DNA from: Macrostomum hystrix
Taxonomy: Eukaryota; Platyhelminthes; Macrostomidae
Assembly: GCA_950097015.1 (NCBI GenBank)
Contig: CATNEN010000005.1
Location: forward strand, 5,571,501 to 5,635,500
DNA: 64,000 bases
Direction of reading: 5' to 3'
The notes beneath the pieces were generated by a model. That model saw only the letters and a program-made list of their open reading frames with translations. It ran no database searches and was not told the DNA's origin. Each line of letters starts with the position of its first letter. Position 1 is the stretch's first letter. Shown here in pieces: positions 31,816 through 43,151 of this stretch. A program made the translations under genes and the position numbers.

Positions 31816-32513
31816 TGTATTGTTGGTGTTCCTATCTTATTTTTTCATTCTGTGCAGACTACACACCAGTTTACAATAATTACGCTCTCATCAAAGGCAT
31901 CATTGTTTATTTCAACGATGGATGTGAATCACCTGCTTAGTTTTTTTCGAGAGAAAAAAACATTCATCGTTTGTCCAAAGACGTGTGTCACATTTGAAGG
32001 CGATGTTGGATCATGGCGCTCGAATGATTGGCTGGCCAGTGGCGATAGAGATATCAATTTACTATGAGTGTGAATACTTTACAGGAGCAGGAGTTGTAAT
32101 CCAAGTCGCTGTCAGCGCGTCCGATTTGTCAGAATCTAAAAGACTTGCTATCGAGCTGCGTTCTGGAAAGAACATGCATGTAGCTCAGATGCTGGATTAT
32201 TTCCAGCGATTCAAAAATCCGAATCGCCGAGAGAATTTTGACGCTGTAAGTGTACTCAGTACGAGTTATAACCAGTTATTTGCTATTATATTTCTTCCCC
32301 CATTTCTCTACTTTCTACAGTATCGCCCATAGGAAAACTGAGTAGCCTTGGCTATACCTTGCATTGGCTAAACAACTTTGGTGTATCCCGGGTTGATTTT
32401 TATATATTTTTATATTCCAGTCTGCTACAATATAGGGATTACATACCACTAGTTTCCAATAAATGAGTCTTATTCGCTTGCTTGAAGCTCATTTTACTAT
32501 TTTTTCTTTGCCA
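31816..32513 (+). pseudogene. Unrecognised coding-like exons between TNP2-like copy 2 and DUF4806
   Basis: A reading frame after an AG acceptor at about 31857 ('YALIKGIIVYFNDG') has a stop after 26 codons. A second frame from 31985 ('ARMIGWPVAIEISIYYECEY', 'MLDYFQRFKNPNRRENFDA') ends at a GT donor near 32248. They lie where copies 1 and 3 have the partner-gene N-terminal exon but do not match it. Function unknown. Confidence 0.35.
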
Positions 32514-33162
32514 GCAAACGTGGACCAACTCAGAGGATTCAAACGGTTGCGCGCCACAGACTTCTACTGCTCAGTGTCGCTCCACTGTGGCTATGCCAGG
32601 AGGAAACCGCAAACGAAACCAGGTCCAGTCCGCTGCAACGAATGATTTTAATGCCACCGACTACATCGACGCAGGTAAAATCGATGAGCTTTTGAATTGC
32701 CGGCTTCCGTTACCCGACGACACCGCCATTCCATCTTTCCACTCTGTGACGTCTGCTGACTCTAGCAGATTAAGCGAGCAGGCTACTAGGCGCAACAGCG
32801 CCACGATGGGAAGTTCCCGCATCAATTCGGACATCAAAGTTCGTTGTTTGAGTGATGGTATGGACACAATTGAAGCTCAGCAGCGCGTAATAATTCGTTT
32901 GCTGGAGGACGTCAAAAAGTACGTGCAAAGGCCAAGCGGTGCGTCCAACTTTGAATTCCCACAGGGTGTGCGAGTTCCATGCGGTTCAATCGAAAATCTG
33001 CGAAACCTCAATGAACTTCTATCCACCTCGAAAGAGGTGCGACTGAACATTGTCACCGCGCTGCAGCGGTTTTCTGACCCGTCTGCTGCCGATACTGTGA
33101 GACTTGTTTGTCGTGCGCTGCTAACGAACTCGTTAATGGCTTGTACTATTCGGAGCTTATAG
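32514..33162 (+). CDS. DUF4806-like C-terminal exon
   Basis: An exon follows the AG acceptor near 32513. The C-terminal part resembles DUF4806: 'VPCGSIENLRNLNELLSTSKEVRLNIVTAL', then 'AADTVRLVCRALLTNSLMA', matching the family pattern of a leading 'P-x-x-t-xx-L' segment, paired helices and a final 'LLxxxLA'. A short helix with 'QRVIIRLLEDVKKYV' precedes it. The domain accompanies TNP2-like transposases in several invertebrates (from memory). The exon stops at 33160-33162, exactly where LTR-derived sequence begins, so the natural end is probably lost. Confidence 0.5.
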
Positions 33163-34150
33163 ACAGGCAATGAGCCTGTGAGCGCTAGCTGAGCTTATAG
33201 CTCTAAGTCTGAACTCTAAGTGGGGGGAAATAGGTCCGGAAGATCCGTCGGGGGAAGACGGGTCCACCAAGTTTAAAGTGGAAAAGAAGGTCCTAGGGGG
33301 AGCAGCGCAGCGCGCTTGCTTAAATAGTCCTGCAGCACGCCAACCTCGGCATTCATCAAAACCCACATCCGCGCCAGCCTGTCATCGAGGAATCGAAGCG
33401 GCGATGGCCACCCCGATTACCCAATGAACCGGCGGCGAGAAACGACAGATGCTCCTTTACGAGCAGCCGCCGGCAGTCGGCCAATAATTGTTACTCCGCG
33501 GGAACAATGGGAAGCGCAGGCGCCGACCTGCCTACAGTGACATTTACATGTATCTAAGAGAGGAGGTCATAAAGTCGAGCTGGGCTCGGGTACACTAAAG
33601 AAGCGAGGACATGAAGAATTATTGATCACTCATAACGCCCGAGTGATTCCCGATATCTGATCGCGGTTTGGAGGGGAATTATGACCTAAGCTAGCTTATA
33701 CAGGCTCCGGCCGTTTTCTCCTTGAGTCCGAGGGGTCCGGCCGTGCTCTTCCCAGGTGGTTCCAGATTGGTTGTCCGTTTGCGCCCTCGCTAATGCCGTT
33801 GCCGGGGCTTGGTAGCCTCTGATTCGCCGGGCGCCCAGGTGTTCCCGGCTGGCCGTGCCCGTAAATTCTCGCCGGGCCAGTTGCCTAGCCGTTGCGCGCG
33901 GTCCAATCGGCGCTGCAGCTGGTCGCAGCTGGGGAAACCGCTGCTCAAACCGCTCAGTGATGCTGGTGTCGGCCGCTGGATCTCCGCACCGAAAAGGTCA
34001 GGGCCCCAACAACTAAACTGTTACTATGGGCCCCCTATGCTGGATTTTCTTAAATTTCCATCTGACTTCCAATTGGTCGGCGCTCCCGCCACCATGACCC
34101 CTAATCTAAGTGCTATAAAAACAGCCACTTAACGCCCCATTAAACCCAAG
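33163..34150 (-). mobile_element. Fragment C of the large LTR family
   Basis: 33163-33705 matches part of the LTRs of A and B (CAGGCAATG...CTGT onward, including the GCGCGCTGCGCTGC block and GCGGTTTGGAGGGGAATTAT). It then jumps directly to internal sequence ('CCGGCCGTTTTCTCCTTGAG', compare 52975), skipping about 0.6 kb, and continues through the plus-strand promoter to about 34150. Neither end is an element terminus, so this is a deleted relic. Confidence 0.75.
34072..34145 (+). promoter_or_regulatory. Fragment C copy of the plus-strand promoter
   Basis: ATTGG at 34072 and TATAAAA at 34114 keep the 42-bp spacing of A and B, and ACGCCCCATTAA follows. The Helitron-type ORF begins about 100 bp downstream on the same strand, so the relic may now drive that gene; this is inference. 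Confidence 0.55.
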
Positions 34151-34244
34151 CGTTGTGAGTATTTGTGAACATTTGTGAATAAAATTTGTACTGCTGGAGT
34201 GAACTTGAAGTTCTAAATCCTTTATATATTTTTTCTCTGTTCTA

Positions 34245-36617
34245 ATGCCTAAACGCGGTCGAGGCAATTTGTCGCACTCTACACGCGCTGCATCTGGTGC
34301 CAAGAAGCGGAGGGACTCCGAGACACCAGAGGAGCATGCAGCACGCCTGGAGCAGAATCGGCTTTGCCAGGCAGAAAGACGCGCGGCTGAGGGCGAGGCC
34401 GAGCGCCAGCATCGCCTCGAGCAGAACCGGCTGCGCACAGCTGAAGACCGCGCAGCTGAGGGCGAGGCCGAGCGCCAGCATCGCCTCGAGCAGAACCGGC
34501 TGCGCACAGCTGAAGACCGCGCAGCTGAGGGCGAGGCCGAGCGCCAGCATCGCCTCGAGCAGAACCGGCTGCGCACAGCTGAAGACCGCGCAGCTGAGGG
34601 CGAGGCCGAGCGCCAGCATCGCCTCGAGCAGAACCGGCTGCGCACAGCTGAAGACCGCGCAGCTGAGGGCGAGGCCGAGCGCCAGCATCGCCTCGAGCAG
34701 AACCGGCTGCGCACAGCTGAAGACCGCGCAGCTGAGGGCGAGGCCGAGCGCCAGCATCGCCTCGAGCAGAACCGGCTGCGCACAGCTGAAGACCGCGCAG
34801 CTGAGGGCGAGGCCGAGCGCCAGAATCACCGCGAGCTAGACCGGCTGCGCACAGCGGAATGCCACGCAAGTGAATCGGAGACGGTCCACGTGCTTCGTCT
34901 TGACATGCAGCGACAGCGACAGAGTCAGCGTCGCACGGCTGAGGCCGCTGATGAGCACGATCTGCGTCTGCATGCGCAAGCAGACCGGCACCGAGACAGG
35001 TAGGCATTTCACTCATTATTATTTTACAATGAACATCAATACTTTCTCTGTATCATATTCTATGATAAGTACTATTAGTTATTTTTATTTAATGTACATT
35101 TTTCTAGCCCATACATTACAACCTTTATGTACAAGGTTCCTAGCTTAATACGAGTTTATTTCCACATTCAGCATCTTTAAAAAAATAATACACATTTAAA
35201 TTTCCCGTTTTTCGCTTCTCAGACTGCTGGAATTGACACACCAGCCACATATCCTCGGCCGCATGGACCGTCAGTGTCCGCACTGCGGCGCGCTACGCTG
35301 GAATGACGAGCCAGCCAGCATCTGCTGCCACTCTGGCAAGGTGAGTCCAATTTTTTAATCAGTTTTATTGATCATTTTGTTGATTACTTTATCAATGCCA
35401 TGAAGCTTTAGACACTTCATGAATACCCTAGCAAGAGCAAGAGCAAGAGCAAGTGCTACATTTTTTAGTTTTTTACTGATTGTTTACTGATAGCCATGCC
35501 GTAACTTTTATAACCTGTTTAAGATGAAGAATTTTTTAAATCCCACCGGCAGACCCACCTGGAGCCGTGCCGTGATCCGCCCGATGTCCTCAAGCGACTG
35601 CTGACTAGCGAGCATCCGGACAGCTCGCAGTTCCTCAAGGACATCCGGAAGTACAACGGCGCCCTCCACATGACATCTCTCGGTGCCGCACAGCGAGAGC
35701 AGCCCGGCTGGAACCCGAGCTTCATCCTCCATGGTCAGATGCACCATCGGATCGGCAGCCTGTTGCCGAACCCGGGGGACCCCGCTCGGTTCTGCCAGGT
35801 CTTTTTTGTAGACGAGGAGCTGCAAACTCGACTACAGTGGGCCACCGGGCTGAATAGCCGTCTGCTGGCGGAACTGCAGGCAACTCTGCACGACTGCAAC
35901 AGCTACGTGCGCAGCTTTAAGTCCGCAGTCGACTTGCTGCGCAGCGATCCGCAGCTGCAGAACGCCAAGGTCGTGATCAACTCAGATGCCCGCCCATCTG
36001 GGGAGCATGTCCGGCGCTTCAACTTGCCCGAGTGCAGTGAAGTTGGCATCCTAACGGACCTTGGCGATGATGAAGGCGTAATCCAGGCGCAGCGACGGGA
36101 TGTGATCTTGCGTCTGAGAGATGGTGGTGAGTTCTATGGCATCGACAGCCACATTGTTAATTTACTGCAATTATGGCTTTTATGAAGTAGCTGCAATTAA
36201 TTTATAAAAGCCGCAAAATTTCTTTCTCCCCTAGAGCTAATTCTTTTCCAGATTCTTGATTATTTCTTTACTTCGTAATTCTATTTTTACTCATTCGCAG
36301 GCCTGCAAGATATCTGCGAGACCCACTGCTCCTATGATCCGTTGGAGTATGTGCTCGTATTCCCCTTCGGTGAGGACGGCTGGCACATTGGGCTCAAGCA
36401 GGATCGCGGCATCACCAACATGAAGTTCTACGCCTTCATGATTCAGGTGCGGCCAGGCCAGTTCAACAGCCTGCTGTACGGTCGCCGGCTCTTCCAGCAG
36501 TACCTGGTGGACCAGGCTGCCAAGATCGAAACCGAGCGCCTCAGCTTCATTCGGCAGCACCAGAAAGACCTGCAGTCCGAGAGTCTTACGATCGGTCATT
36601 ACGATCCTGGGCTTTGA
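34245..36617 (+). pseudogene. Helitron Rep/helicase protein, N-terminal part (four exons)
   Basis: Exon 1 (34245-35001) encodes a charged coiled region with a 23-residue repeat. Exon 2 (about 35222-35340) has 'MDRQCPHCGALRW' and 'CCHSGK'. Exon 3 (about 35552-36126) reads 'DIRKYNGALHMTSLGA', 'GQMHHRIGSLLP' and 'NSYVRSFKSA'. Exon 4 (from about 36301) reads 'CSYDPLEYVLVFPFGEDGWH' and 'GRRLFQQYLVDQAAKIETERL'. These are the ordered landmarks of the Helitron-like N-terminal domain, with GTGAGT-type donors. The frame ends at 36617. The HUH nuclease (Rep) and helicase domains are absent, so it cannot act as a Helitron protein. Confidence 0.8.
34383..34866 (+). repeat. 69-bp coding tandem repeat in the Helitron exon
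   Basis: Six units of 69 bp with no differences noticed, plus a diverged seventh, each encoding AAEGEAERQHRL-EQNRLRTAEDR. Such arrays are common in Helitron N-termini, but near-perfect identity points to recent expansion. Other-frame ORFs here are artefacts. Confidence 0.93.
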
Positions 36618-36760
36618 AGTGCACAGCCGATACCCCCCCTGTGATAAGACTCGCAGTCCATCTGAAGGACGAGCAGCGGGTCTTTTTCACTCGCGAGACG
36701 GCCCAGGCTGTTGCTGCTCGGCCTAAAGACACGACTCTGACCGCCTTCTTTGATGCAAGT
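36614..36760 (+). pseudogene. Helitron pre-helicase remnant
   Basis: It encodes 'VIRLAVHLKDEQRVFF' and 'KDTTLTAFFDA', matching the segment just before the helicase in Helitron proteins and the overlapping 'DTTLTAFFKLC' at 44.87 kb. It is joined directly to the N-terminal domain, so the Rep region was deleted in between. Confidence 0.65.
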
Positions 36761-36854
36761 CTTTCAGCCAACTGTTGCTTCTGCTTATATCTGTGTACTT
36801 TAGGCAATGCTTATTCTAGAATGCTTAAAGTTAATCAACATTACTCCGTATTTT

Positions 36855-37720
36855 CAGTTTCTGTGCGGCTGAGCTGCGCCAGAGGCAGCTGGCTGGTCGG
36901 AGGATCTTCTTTCACTCCGACAGTCAAGCAGCCCTCAAGGCCCTCAGTCGCTGCACCTCTCGCTCCAGAACCACCTTGGACTGCAACACCCAGTTAAACG
37001 GTTTGGCGCAGTCTAACAAGGTGGAGCTGATGTGGATCCCTGGGCACGCCGGGCTCACAGGGAATGAGATGGCGGACCAGCTTGCAAAGGCTGGAGCAGC
37101 CAGCTCCCTGATGGGCCCGGGCCCGGAATCCCCGATCCCCATCTCCGTTGTCAACTCCAGCATCAACCACTGGATGGAGACCCAGCACCGGAGGAGGTGG
37201 TCTAGCACCCTGAACTGTCGCCAGTCCAGGGCTGCGGTGCCAACCCCCTCTAGCAACCTGCGTAAGGCCTTACTCAGGCTAAACCGCAGAGACCTGAGAG
37301 CAGTCACCATGGCCCTTTCGGGACATGGCTGCTTCACCAGACACCGCTACCTCCAAGGCCACGTGCCTGAGGAAACGTGTCCCTTCTGCTGCTCCGGCCG
37401 TGAAAACGCCGAGCATTTCATCTGCCACTGCCCGGCTTTCACCCGGGCTAGGCTAAAGCACCTCGGGCCGGCACCGACTCTTGCCGAAGCCTGCTCGCCC
37501 GAGAACATCCCACAGCTCGCCCACTTCCTCCGGGATACCGGCCGAGCTGATTTCTTCCCAGCCTATGGCGAGGAAGATCGCGCGGCGGAACCGACCGACG
37601 GACCACCCTGAGCGGCACCGCCTCGCTGGAGGCCGTCTGGCTGCCAGGGGTTAGCGATATGGGCGGCACCAGCCGCCTCCTCGCTGCGTCCGTCATGGAG
37701 GCCCCCTGCCGCTAAGTCAA
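36855..37720 (+). pseudogene. 5'-truncated LINE end with RNase H and CCHC motif
   Basis: The reading frame, broken once near 36995, gives '[15 protein letters not shown]' and '[25 protein letters not shown]', two RNase H active-site blocks. It ends with a C-x2-C-x8-H-x4-C motif in '[18 protein letters not shown]'. This order is typical of the 3' end of RNase H-bearing non-LTR elements such as the I and R1 groups. After the stop at 37611, short AAGTCAAGT repeats near 37715-37730 may be its 3' tail. It is a different LINE family from 12200-19459, which lacks RNase H. Confidence 0.75.
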
Positions 37721-37730
37721 GTAAGTCAAG

Positions 37731-38206
37731 CCATCAAATCTACTTTATTTTTGACAAGTAATTTTTGCTAACGAACTTTAAACTTTTAACTTTAAACTTT
37801 AAAACGACACTGCACCTTTACACCTCAATAACTATCGGCCCCCACCCCGACAACAGCCTATTGACTCAATAGCGTAAACAAGCTTAACCCTCTAACAATC
37901 AACCTCAAACTCTTCGATTTTCTCTATGCGCTCACAGTGTACAGCTGCAGGCCTATCCTACACAATGACTGCAATGTCTAAATGAACAATACCTACACCT
38001 GATCTAGACAGAGGCCCTTTTTGTTGGTTTTTTTTAAGGTAAAACCTTTAGCTGGCTACGCCAACCAGTTCTAAACCAGTTCTGTGCAAATCTAGCCCTA
38101 TAAATGTGACAGCAGCTATTCATCTGAAATAATATCTGCCCCCTAAAATTTATACAATTTATTTATACCTCATTTATTTATACCTAATTTATATCTAACT
38201 TAACTA
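37731..38206 (+). promoter_or_regulatory. AT-rich spacer with TATA box for the 38207 gene
   Basis: Nothing was recognised in most of this stretch. TATAAAT at 38099-38105 lies 102 bp upstream of the ATG at 38207 and could be its promoter. Confidence 0.35.
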
Positions 38207-38545
38207 ATGGCTCATCACACAACACCATCCGGCAGCAATCTGGAGAAGTTCAACAAGCAGAAGAAAGCCATGGAGCAGCACTTCACTACATTCCTAAGAT
38301 TGACATCGGAAATGATTCAGGAAGACCATGAGACTCTACAACACGAATCGAAGAGCAAGGCATTACTCGCCGAAGTCGTGGCTGAGCAAAGACAGCAACT
38401 GGACTACTACAAGAAGCGACTGGCAGACACCGAGGCTGAGCTGGAGCGCAAGAAGAGAGAGTGCGAACGACTGGAAGCCCTGGAGCAAGAGCAGGAGCAA
38501 GTCCTGTTCGCTAAAGTCGAGACCAACTTGGAGCCACCAGAGTAG
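38207..38545 (+). CDS. 112-residue coiled-coil protein, unknown
   Basis: An uninterrupted single-exon frame from ATG with a TATA box upstream. Residues 20-105 are strongly helical and charged ('KQKKAMEQHFTTFLRL', 'KALLAEVVAEQRQQLDYYKK', 'AELERKKRECERLEALEQEQ') with heptad spacing of leucines, so a coiled coil is very likely. No signal peptide or membrane segment is seen. Family not recognised. It may belong with the small genes that follow on the same strand. The region 38546-38990 shows nothing further, apart from a possible AATAAA near 38934. Confidence 0.55.
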   Translation: MAHHTTPSGSNLEKFNKQKKAMEQHFTTFLRLTSEMIQEDHETLQHESKSKALLAEVVAEQRQQLDYYKKRLADTEAELERKKRECERLEALEQEQEQVLFAKVETNLEPPE

Positions 38546-38997
38546 TAATAGAAAATTTGACAGAGAGGGGGTTTTCAAATGGCGAAATGCATAGGAAGTA
38601 CACAATAGGAAAATGCAAGTCTGAAGGCAGGTGTAGCTTGAGAGAGCGAACAATCTGAACATTACGTGCGGACTTGAAAATTTCTTTCTCTTTCTCTTTA
38701 ACTCTTAATTTTGTAAGCGCTAAGTCTCAGAAAACTTCCGAGTTCATTAATTTGTCTTTTCAACAAGTCAACTAGATGCACGACAGCGTAAATTACCACA
38801 GATTCAAAATCTAAATGTTTCGCAGGTTACTGAAAATGAATCCAATTTATTAAGCACATTTGACAATACTATTAATTAGCTACTCGTCAGTAAACTGAGC
38901 AATACGATAACATCTCTCTCGAAACTTGACAAGAATAAATTTTTCAACATGCTTGTACCAAGACAAGGTGCAAGTAAGGCGGGGCTTTGGTTCTTGA

Positions 38998-39004
38998 TAT
39001 AAAG
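38998..39004 (+). promoter_or_regulatory. TATA box upstream of the 39.1-40.6 kb gene
   Basis: TATAAAG in the context TTGATATAAAGGCAAGC, followed by a possible first exon ending at CTCAAG|GTAAGG near 39136. Confidence 0.35.
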
Positions 39005-39563
39005 GCAAGCGATTCGAAACAGTAAGATTCAAAAGGTTCTCTTAACATAACAAGGCATTCAATCGACGAAGTAAAAAATGTCTCGCTCTCAGTTCGACAG
39101 ACGCTAATAACTGCTCAAGAAATTATTTGCTCAAGGTAAGGTTTTTTAGCACATACTCAATTTGCATTTGGCATCCATCTATGAGTACTATAAATCTTGT
39201 TTAATACCTTTCAGCTGCAAATAACAATGTATTTGCTCACCACAACCTACATCGATTGCAACACCTCAAAGGTCTAATAAGAGAACAGCAACAACAGCAA
39301 ATGAGGAAAGCCTAGGCATGCGACTCCTGATAATCCTACCTACTGACTCAACGCAGCCACAAATGCTGGAGATGATTCACGAAAATTAAAAAATCTGAAT
39401 TGTAGAGCTGGACGCTACCATCCACAATTCATCCAAGCCGATAATCTATATCGGTGGAGACTCGACGTCGAACAACACCAACTGTCAGTTTCGTTCGATC
39501 GCTTGGAAACCTAACTCTGCCACGCAGAGGTGGCAACCGATAATAATCCAAACAGCTGCACCC

Positions 39564-40629
39564 ATGTATCTCTTGCGAGGTATTTCTGATCGTCCTGAAT
39601 TCGATCCTACAACTCGTTCTGACATCCGACACGATCAGACACGCGAGGCAATTGCAATCACCTTTTATCAGGACAGTTGCGATAAAGAGTTGTTTCATTC
39701 CCTTCGGTATGTAATTTATTTTACCAATAACTTAAGCTTTTCATATTCAAATCTTTCAAATAAAGTAATGCGCAATACTCATTAGAAATACTTTTTTGTT
39801 GCATTTTTCTGCAGGCTAATCGAAAAAGCGATTGCTGAAAAGCTTTCCCTTGAAATGAGAGACGGGCGAACACTTGCTCGACTTACCAAGCCACAAGTTC
39901 AGGAAGAAGCGCTCGAGTTCGTCCCACAGCATTGGGTCGCAATCAAGCAAGCCTATCCTTGCATCACCATTCGTGTGAACCAGGAGAACCCGAGAGGAAA
40001 GGAAGTTCCCTTGAGCGAGTTTAAGGGTCTCAGCGGTCAGTACCAAATTTCCCTACAGGTCACGAGTCTATATCTACCGAGATCTCCTGGCGCATGGCAT
40101 TCTGCGTTCGCTCACTTATTCTGTATGAGCGAGAAGGTTCCGAAATACCCGCTGCGTGTGCCATGTTTAATGGCTTGAGTTCTCACTTACCGACGATTAG
40201 CGAGACTGCTGTCGAGGCATCCACAATGAGCAGGAACAGCTCGCCAGAACGTCACATCAACGAGCCCAGCCAGAAGAAGAAGAGGAAGACGAGCGAGAAA
40301 AAACAGCCACTCCAGGAGTGGCTGCTCCAGAGACGAGCAGGAGCTCCTCTCTAGAATGTGACATCGAACCTAGCAAGAAGAAGAAGAAGACGACGACAAC
40401 GCCAAGAGCAACAGCGGTGAAGCCGCCAGAGAAGAAGCCACCAAGGAATCGTAAGAGATCAGCACCTGTGCAAGAAGACATGGTCGACTGGCCAGACATC
40501 ACTCCGGCCAAGACATTGGTGAGCTTAAGTACTGCTGTTGCTGCTTCGTTTGGGAACCCGAGCAAGGATCTAACCAAACAATTGCTTCTAAGTGATTTGT
40601 CGGATGAAAGCGACAGTTCCTGCGACTAA
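39564..40629 (+). CDS. Unknown two-exon or longer gene with lysine-rich C-terminus
   Basis: Exon 39564-39706 ('MYLLRGISDRPEFDP') joins in frame across a GTATGT...TGCAG intron to an exon from 39815 ('LIEKAIAEKLSLEM', 'EEALEFVPQHWVAIKQAYP'). After 40035 the frame must change, either by a one-base error or a 23-base excision, to continue as 'STEISWRMAFCVRSLILYE', and again near 40320 to reach 'SKKKKKTTTTPRAT' and a serine/acidic end at 40629. The lysine-rich part suggests nuclear location. No family recognised. It could be a decayed host gene or cargo; the two frame changes argue for decay or unseen splicing. Confidence 0.4.
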
Positions 40630-40748
40630 GAATATTAAAGCTTGAACAATAGAAAAGATTGTCTAGAATGTTATAGAATGAGAACATTAATTTCTTTTCT
40701 TTTTCATTTACAGAGACTTGTTCTACTAATAGTTAGTGCTAGTCTCAG

Positions 40749-41120
40749 GATGCAACCGTTCAAAATTTTCGATTTGAAGCAGATGGCAGAAGATTTATTA
40801 GTGACTCTATTTATGAAATAGATTTTTATTCTGTAAAAATATCAAGTAGCACGTATGTCGGACTTCTTAACAATACATGCTCCTTGATTACCTTTCAAAT
40901 GTTAAAGCAATGTGTTGGCTTGAAATCAGACTATGTTGTCGCTTACAATGCGGAAGTTTTCCCACAAGCAGTTGCTATTCGTTCAGTTACCAATAAACGC
41001 CCGTTCTGCAATATTTTTTTCTCAGAAAAGTTTGTCATTATGGGGGCTAGAAATTTTCAAGAAGTGCAAGTAATTATTAACTTTTTAAAGAAAATTCTCC
41101 AACCAACTGTAACCAATTAG
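40749..41120 (+). CDS. TBP-like C-terminal exon
   Basis: An exon after a CTCAG acceptor encodes about 123 residues. The second half has the spacing of a TATA-binding-protein repeat: a Tyr plus acidic-Val-Phe-Pro block ('YNAEVFPQAVAIRS'), a hydrophobic strand followed by Lys-Val-type strand ('NIFFSEKFVIMGAR') and a closing helix ('VIINFLKKILQP'). This matches the ELFP...F-SGKVV-TGA...I-P-L pattern of TBP. Identity to canonical TBP is clearly low, so this is a divergent relative; TBP-like proteins occur in hosts and in some large DNA viruses. Its upstream exon was not identified. Confidence 0.4.
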   Translation, partial: DATVQNFRFEADGRRFISDSIYEIDFYSVKISSSTYVGLLNNTCSLITFQMLKQCVGLKSDYVVAYNAEVFPQAVAIRSVTNKRPFCNIFFSEKFVIMGARNFQEVQVIINFLKKILQPTVTN

Positions 41121-41453
41121 GTGCTCGTTTTCTAAAGCGCGTTAATTATCCTATCTAACAACCCTTGTTAACTCATTTTACGCTCGTAGTTTGGAAGCTT
41201 TTTTCTCACACTCGCATGCCCAACTTTAAATGAAATTAACGCTTCATGGATTTTTACTATTGTTTTTTAATGAATATCATAGTCAAAAAACGAAAAATAG
41301 ATTCCTAGTTTTTACTAGCTATTTAAACTCGTTTCTCTGTTTTGTTTTCTTTTTCGCAAAGTTACCACAAAATCTATTCTCGTCATTGTTTACATAAACC
41401 TAAAAGTCCTCTTTATTCCAGCACAAGAGACAGAATCCCTGTTCCAAACACTC

Positions 41454-41630
41454 ATGCCGCGTGCTCAATGTCTCGTCTGTCGAAAGACATTCGGTGGACA
41501 GGCCGAGCTCCACGCGCACTCCCATGGCGAATGCTTCTCACCAGACCCGTACAAAATTCCGACGTCGGCTGGTGGTCGGTCCGACGTCGGAACGCGAAAA
41601 AAACCCATCATGCAAAATAACACTTATTAA
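41454..41630 (+). CDS. Small zinc-finger protein or exon
   Basis: It encodes 58 residues with one finger, 'CLVCRKTFGGQAELHAHSHGEC' in outline: Cys-x2-Cys, x12, His, then a further His pair and Cys. An AG acceptor at 41420-41421 and an in-frame lead 'QETESLFQTL' suggest it is the last exon of a longer gene, possibly including the TBP-like exon. Family not recognised. Confidence 0.4.
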   Translation: MPRAQCLVCRKTFGGQAELHAHSHGECFSPDPYKIPTSAGGRSDVGTRKKPIMQNNTY

Positions 41631-43151
41631 GTCACGAAAAGTTATCCAATCAATCGATAAAAACAATTACTTAACTTTAAAGTTACTTTGGAGCGTGATT
41701 GGAGGATGATAAAAATAAGCTGTTTGATTCCGACGTCCATTAGACGTCGCTTTAAGGCTGTTTCGGACTATATAAAAATGAACTCCTTTATGTCTCTTAA
41801 TTAGGTAGTACAATTAATATACGGAATAAAAATTCTTACTTTTTTATTTACTAAATTACCTAAACATTTGGTTTCAATTGCTGCTCCTTTAAATAAAATA
41901 TTGTTTTTTGTTGATCCGCACGAAAATTTAAACAGTACTTTGTGCAATTTTCTCCCGTTTTATTTTGTCTATTTTTCTAACGTACGAAGGCTTAATTTTG
42001 ATTTTCCATGGCTTTTTATTGAAGTGCAAACCACTTTTGATAAACATATCTTAGCTCCTCATAGCCAATTGTCTGGGTTGCTGTGTTTTTCTAGCCAGCT
42101 TACAAAGTATAATAAATTAGCCCTACGTTAGTTGCCATTGTAATAAATTAAGCTTTATAGGCCCAGCTTTCCTTAATATTCTTTTAAAAAGTATCCTAAG
42201 TTCAAATTTCAATTACTATTTTATTTTATTATTAAATTAAAAGTGTAAATTGAAATAATTATTTGAATTTAGCTAGCTACTGACAAAATAGAGACCTGTA
42301 GAGTGTAGGCCTATCTAGGCAATTATTTCCATCATTAAACTTGACTTTAATTTCAATTGTCATTATAGTTAGGCCTTTCTGTCATAGCTTTCCAATTATT
42401 CTCCTATTAGGTATTGATCTCTTACTAGTGAAGTGAATAATAGATATATCGATGATTGATAATGTTACTTGGCCCAGTTAGGCCTATACAAGTTTTGTAT
42501 TGTGTGGGACAACATTATAGATCATTGATCAAGTTTACTTAAGGAGAGCTAGGCCTAGACTATCATTTTAATTTTGCTGACTGCTATCTTTGTAACAGAC
42601 TAGAGCCTAGGCTACCAAAGAAATAAATATCAATATTTATCTAGTAGTGACTAATTAATAATTTGTTTTTATATTCAGTTTTTGTTATTAGTTATACCTA
42701 GAAGAACTGTCTAAACATACTTAGCATTAAAATCTATCTTGACCCATAGGCGTAGCCAAATATTTTTGGTGTAAAGATTGTACAAATTGAATAATAAATA
42801 GCTAGGCCCAGCTATCAATCTTAATGATTATTAATAGTATTTCAATATATGATAAGAAACTATTGTCCTGGTTTATTATATTGTTGACCATAAGTTAAAT
42901 ACTTAAATATATACCATTCGGGTAACCATGAACTGGTAAGAAAATTAATTCCTTTACTTACTTGCCTAGTTTATTAACTATAAAAATTTTGTATTTGGTA
43001 ATTTATTTAAATAGAACAAATCTATTGCAGTATTAAACCATTTTTCTAATTCCATGTTTTAAATAATAACTCAATCAATGACATTCATATTTAAAATCTA
43101 TAATTGTCTTATTTTCTTTTTAAGCTTATATGACTAAATGAACCAAAACTA
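41631..43151. other. AT-rich spacer
   Basis: No supported gene. Repeated short GGCCTA motifs and poly-A/T tracts only. One 87-codon open frame at 41868-42131 has no recognisable motif and is not called. Confidence 0.6.

Noticed and set aside
34106-35016. Large opposite-strand and alternate-frame ORFs over the 69-bp repeat
   Set aside because: A period divisible by three keeps all frames open; only the frame joined to the Helitron domain has supported homology.
41868-42131. An 87-codon open frame in the AT-rich spacer
   Set aside because: No motif, promoter or splice context; composition is like that of the surrounding spacer.
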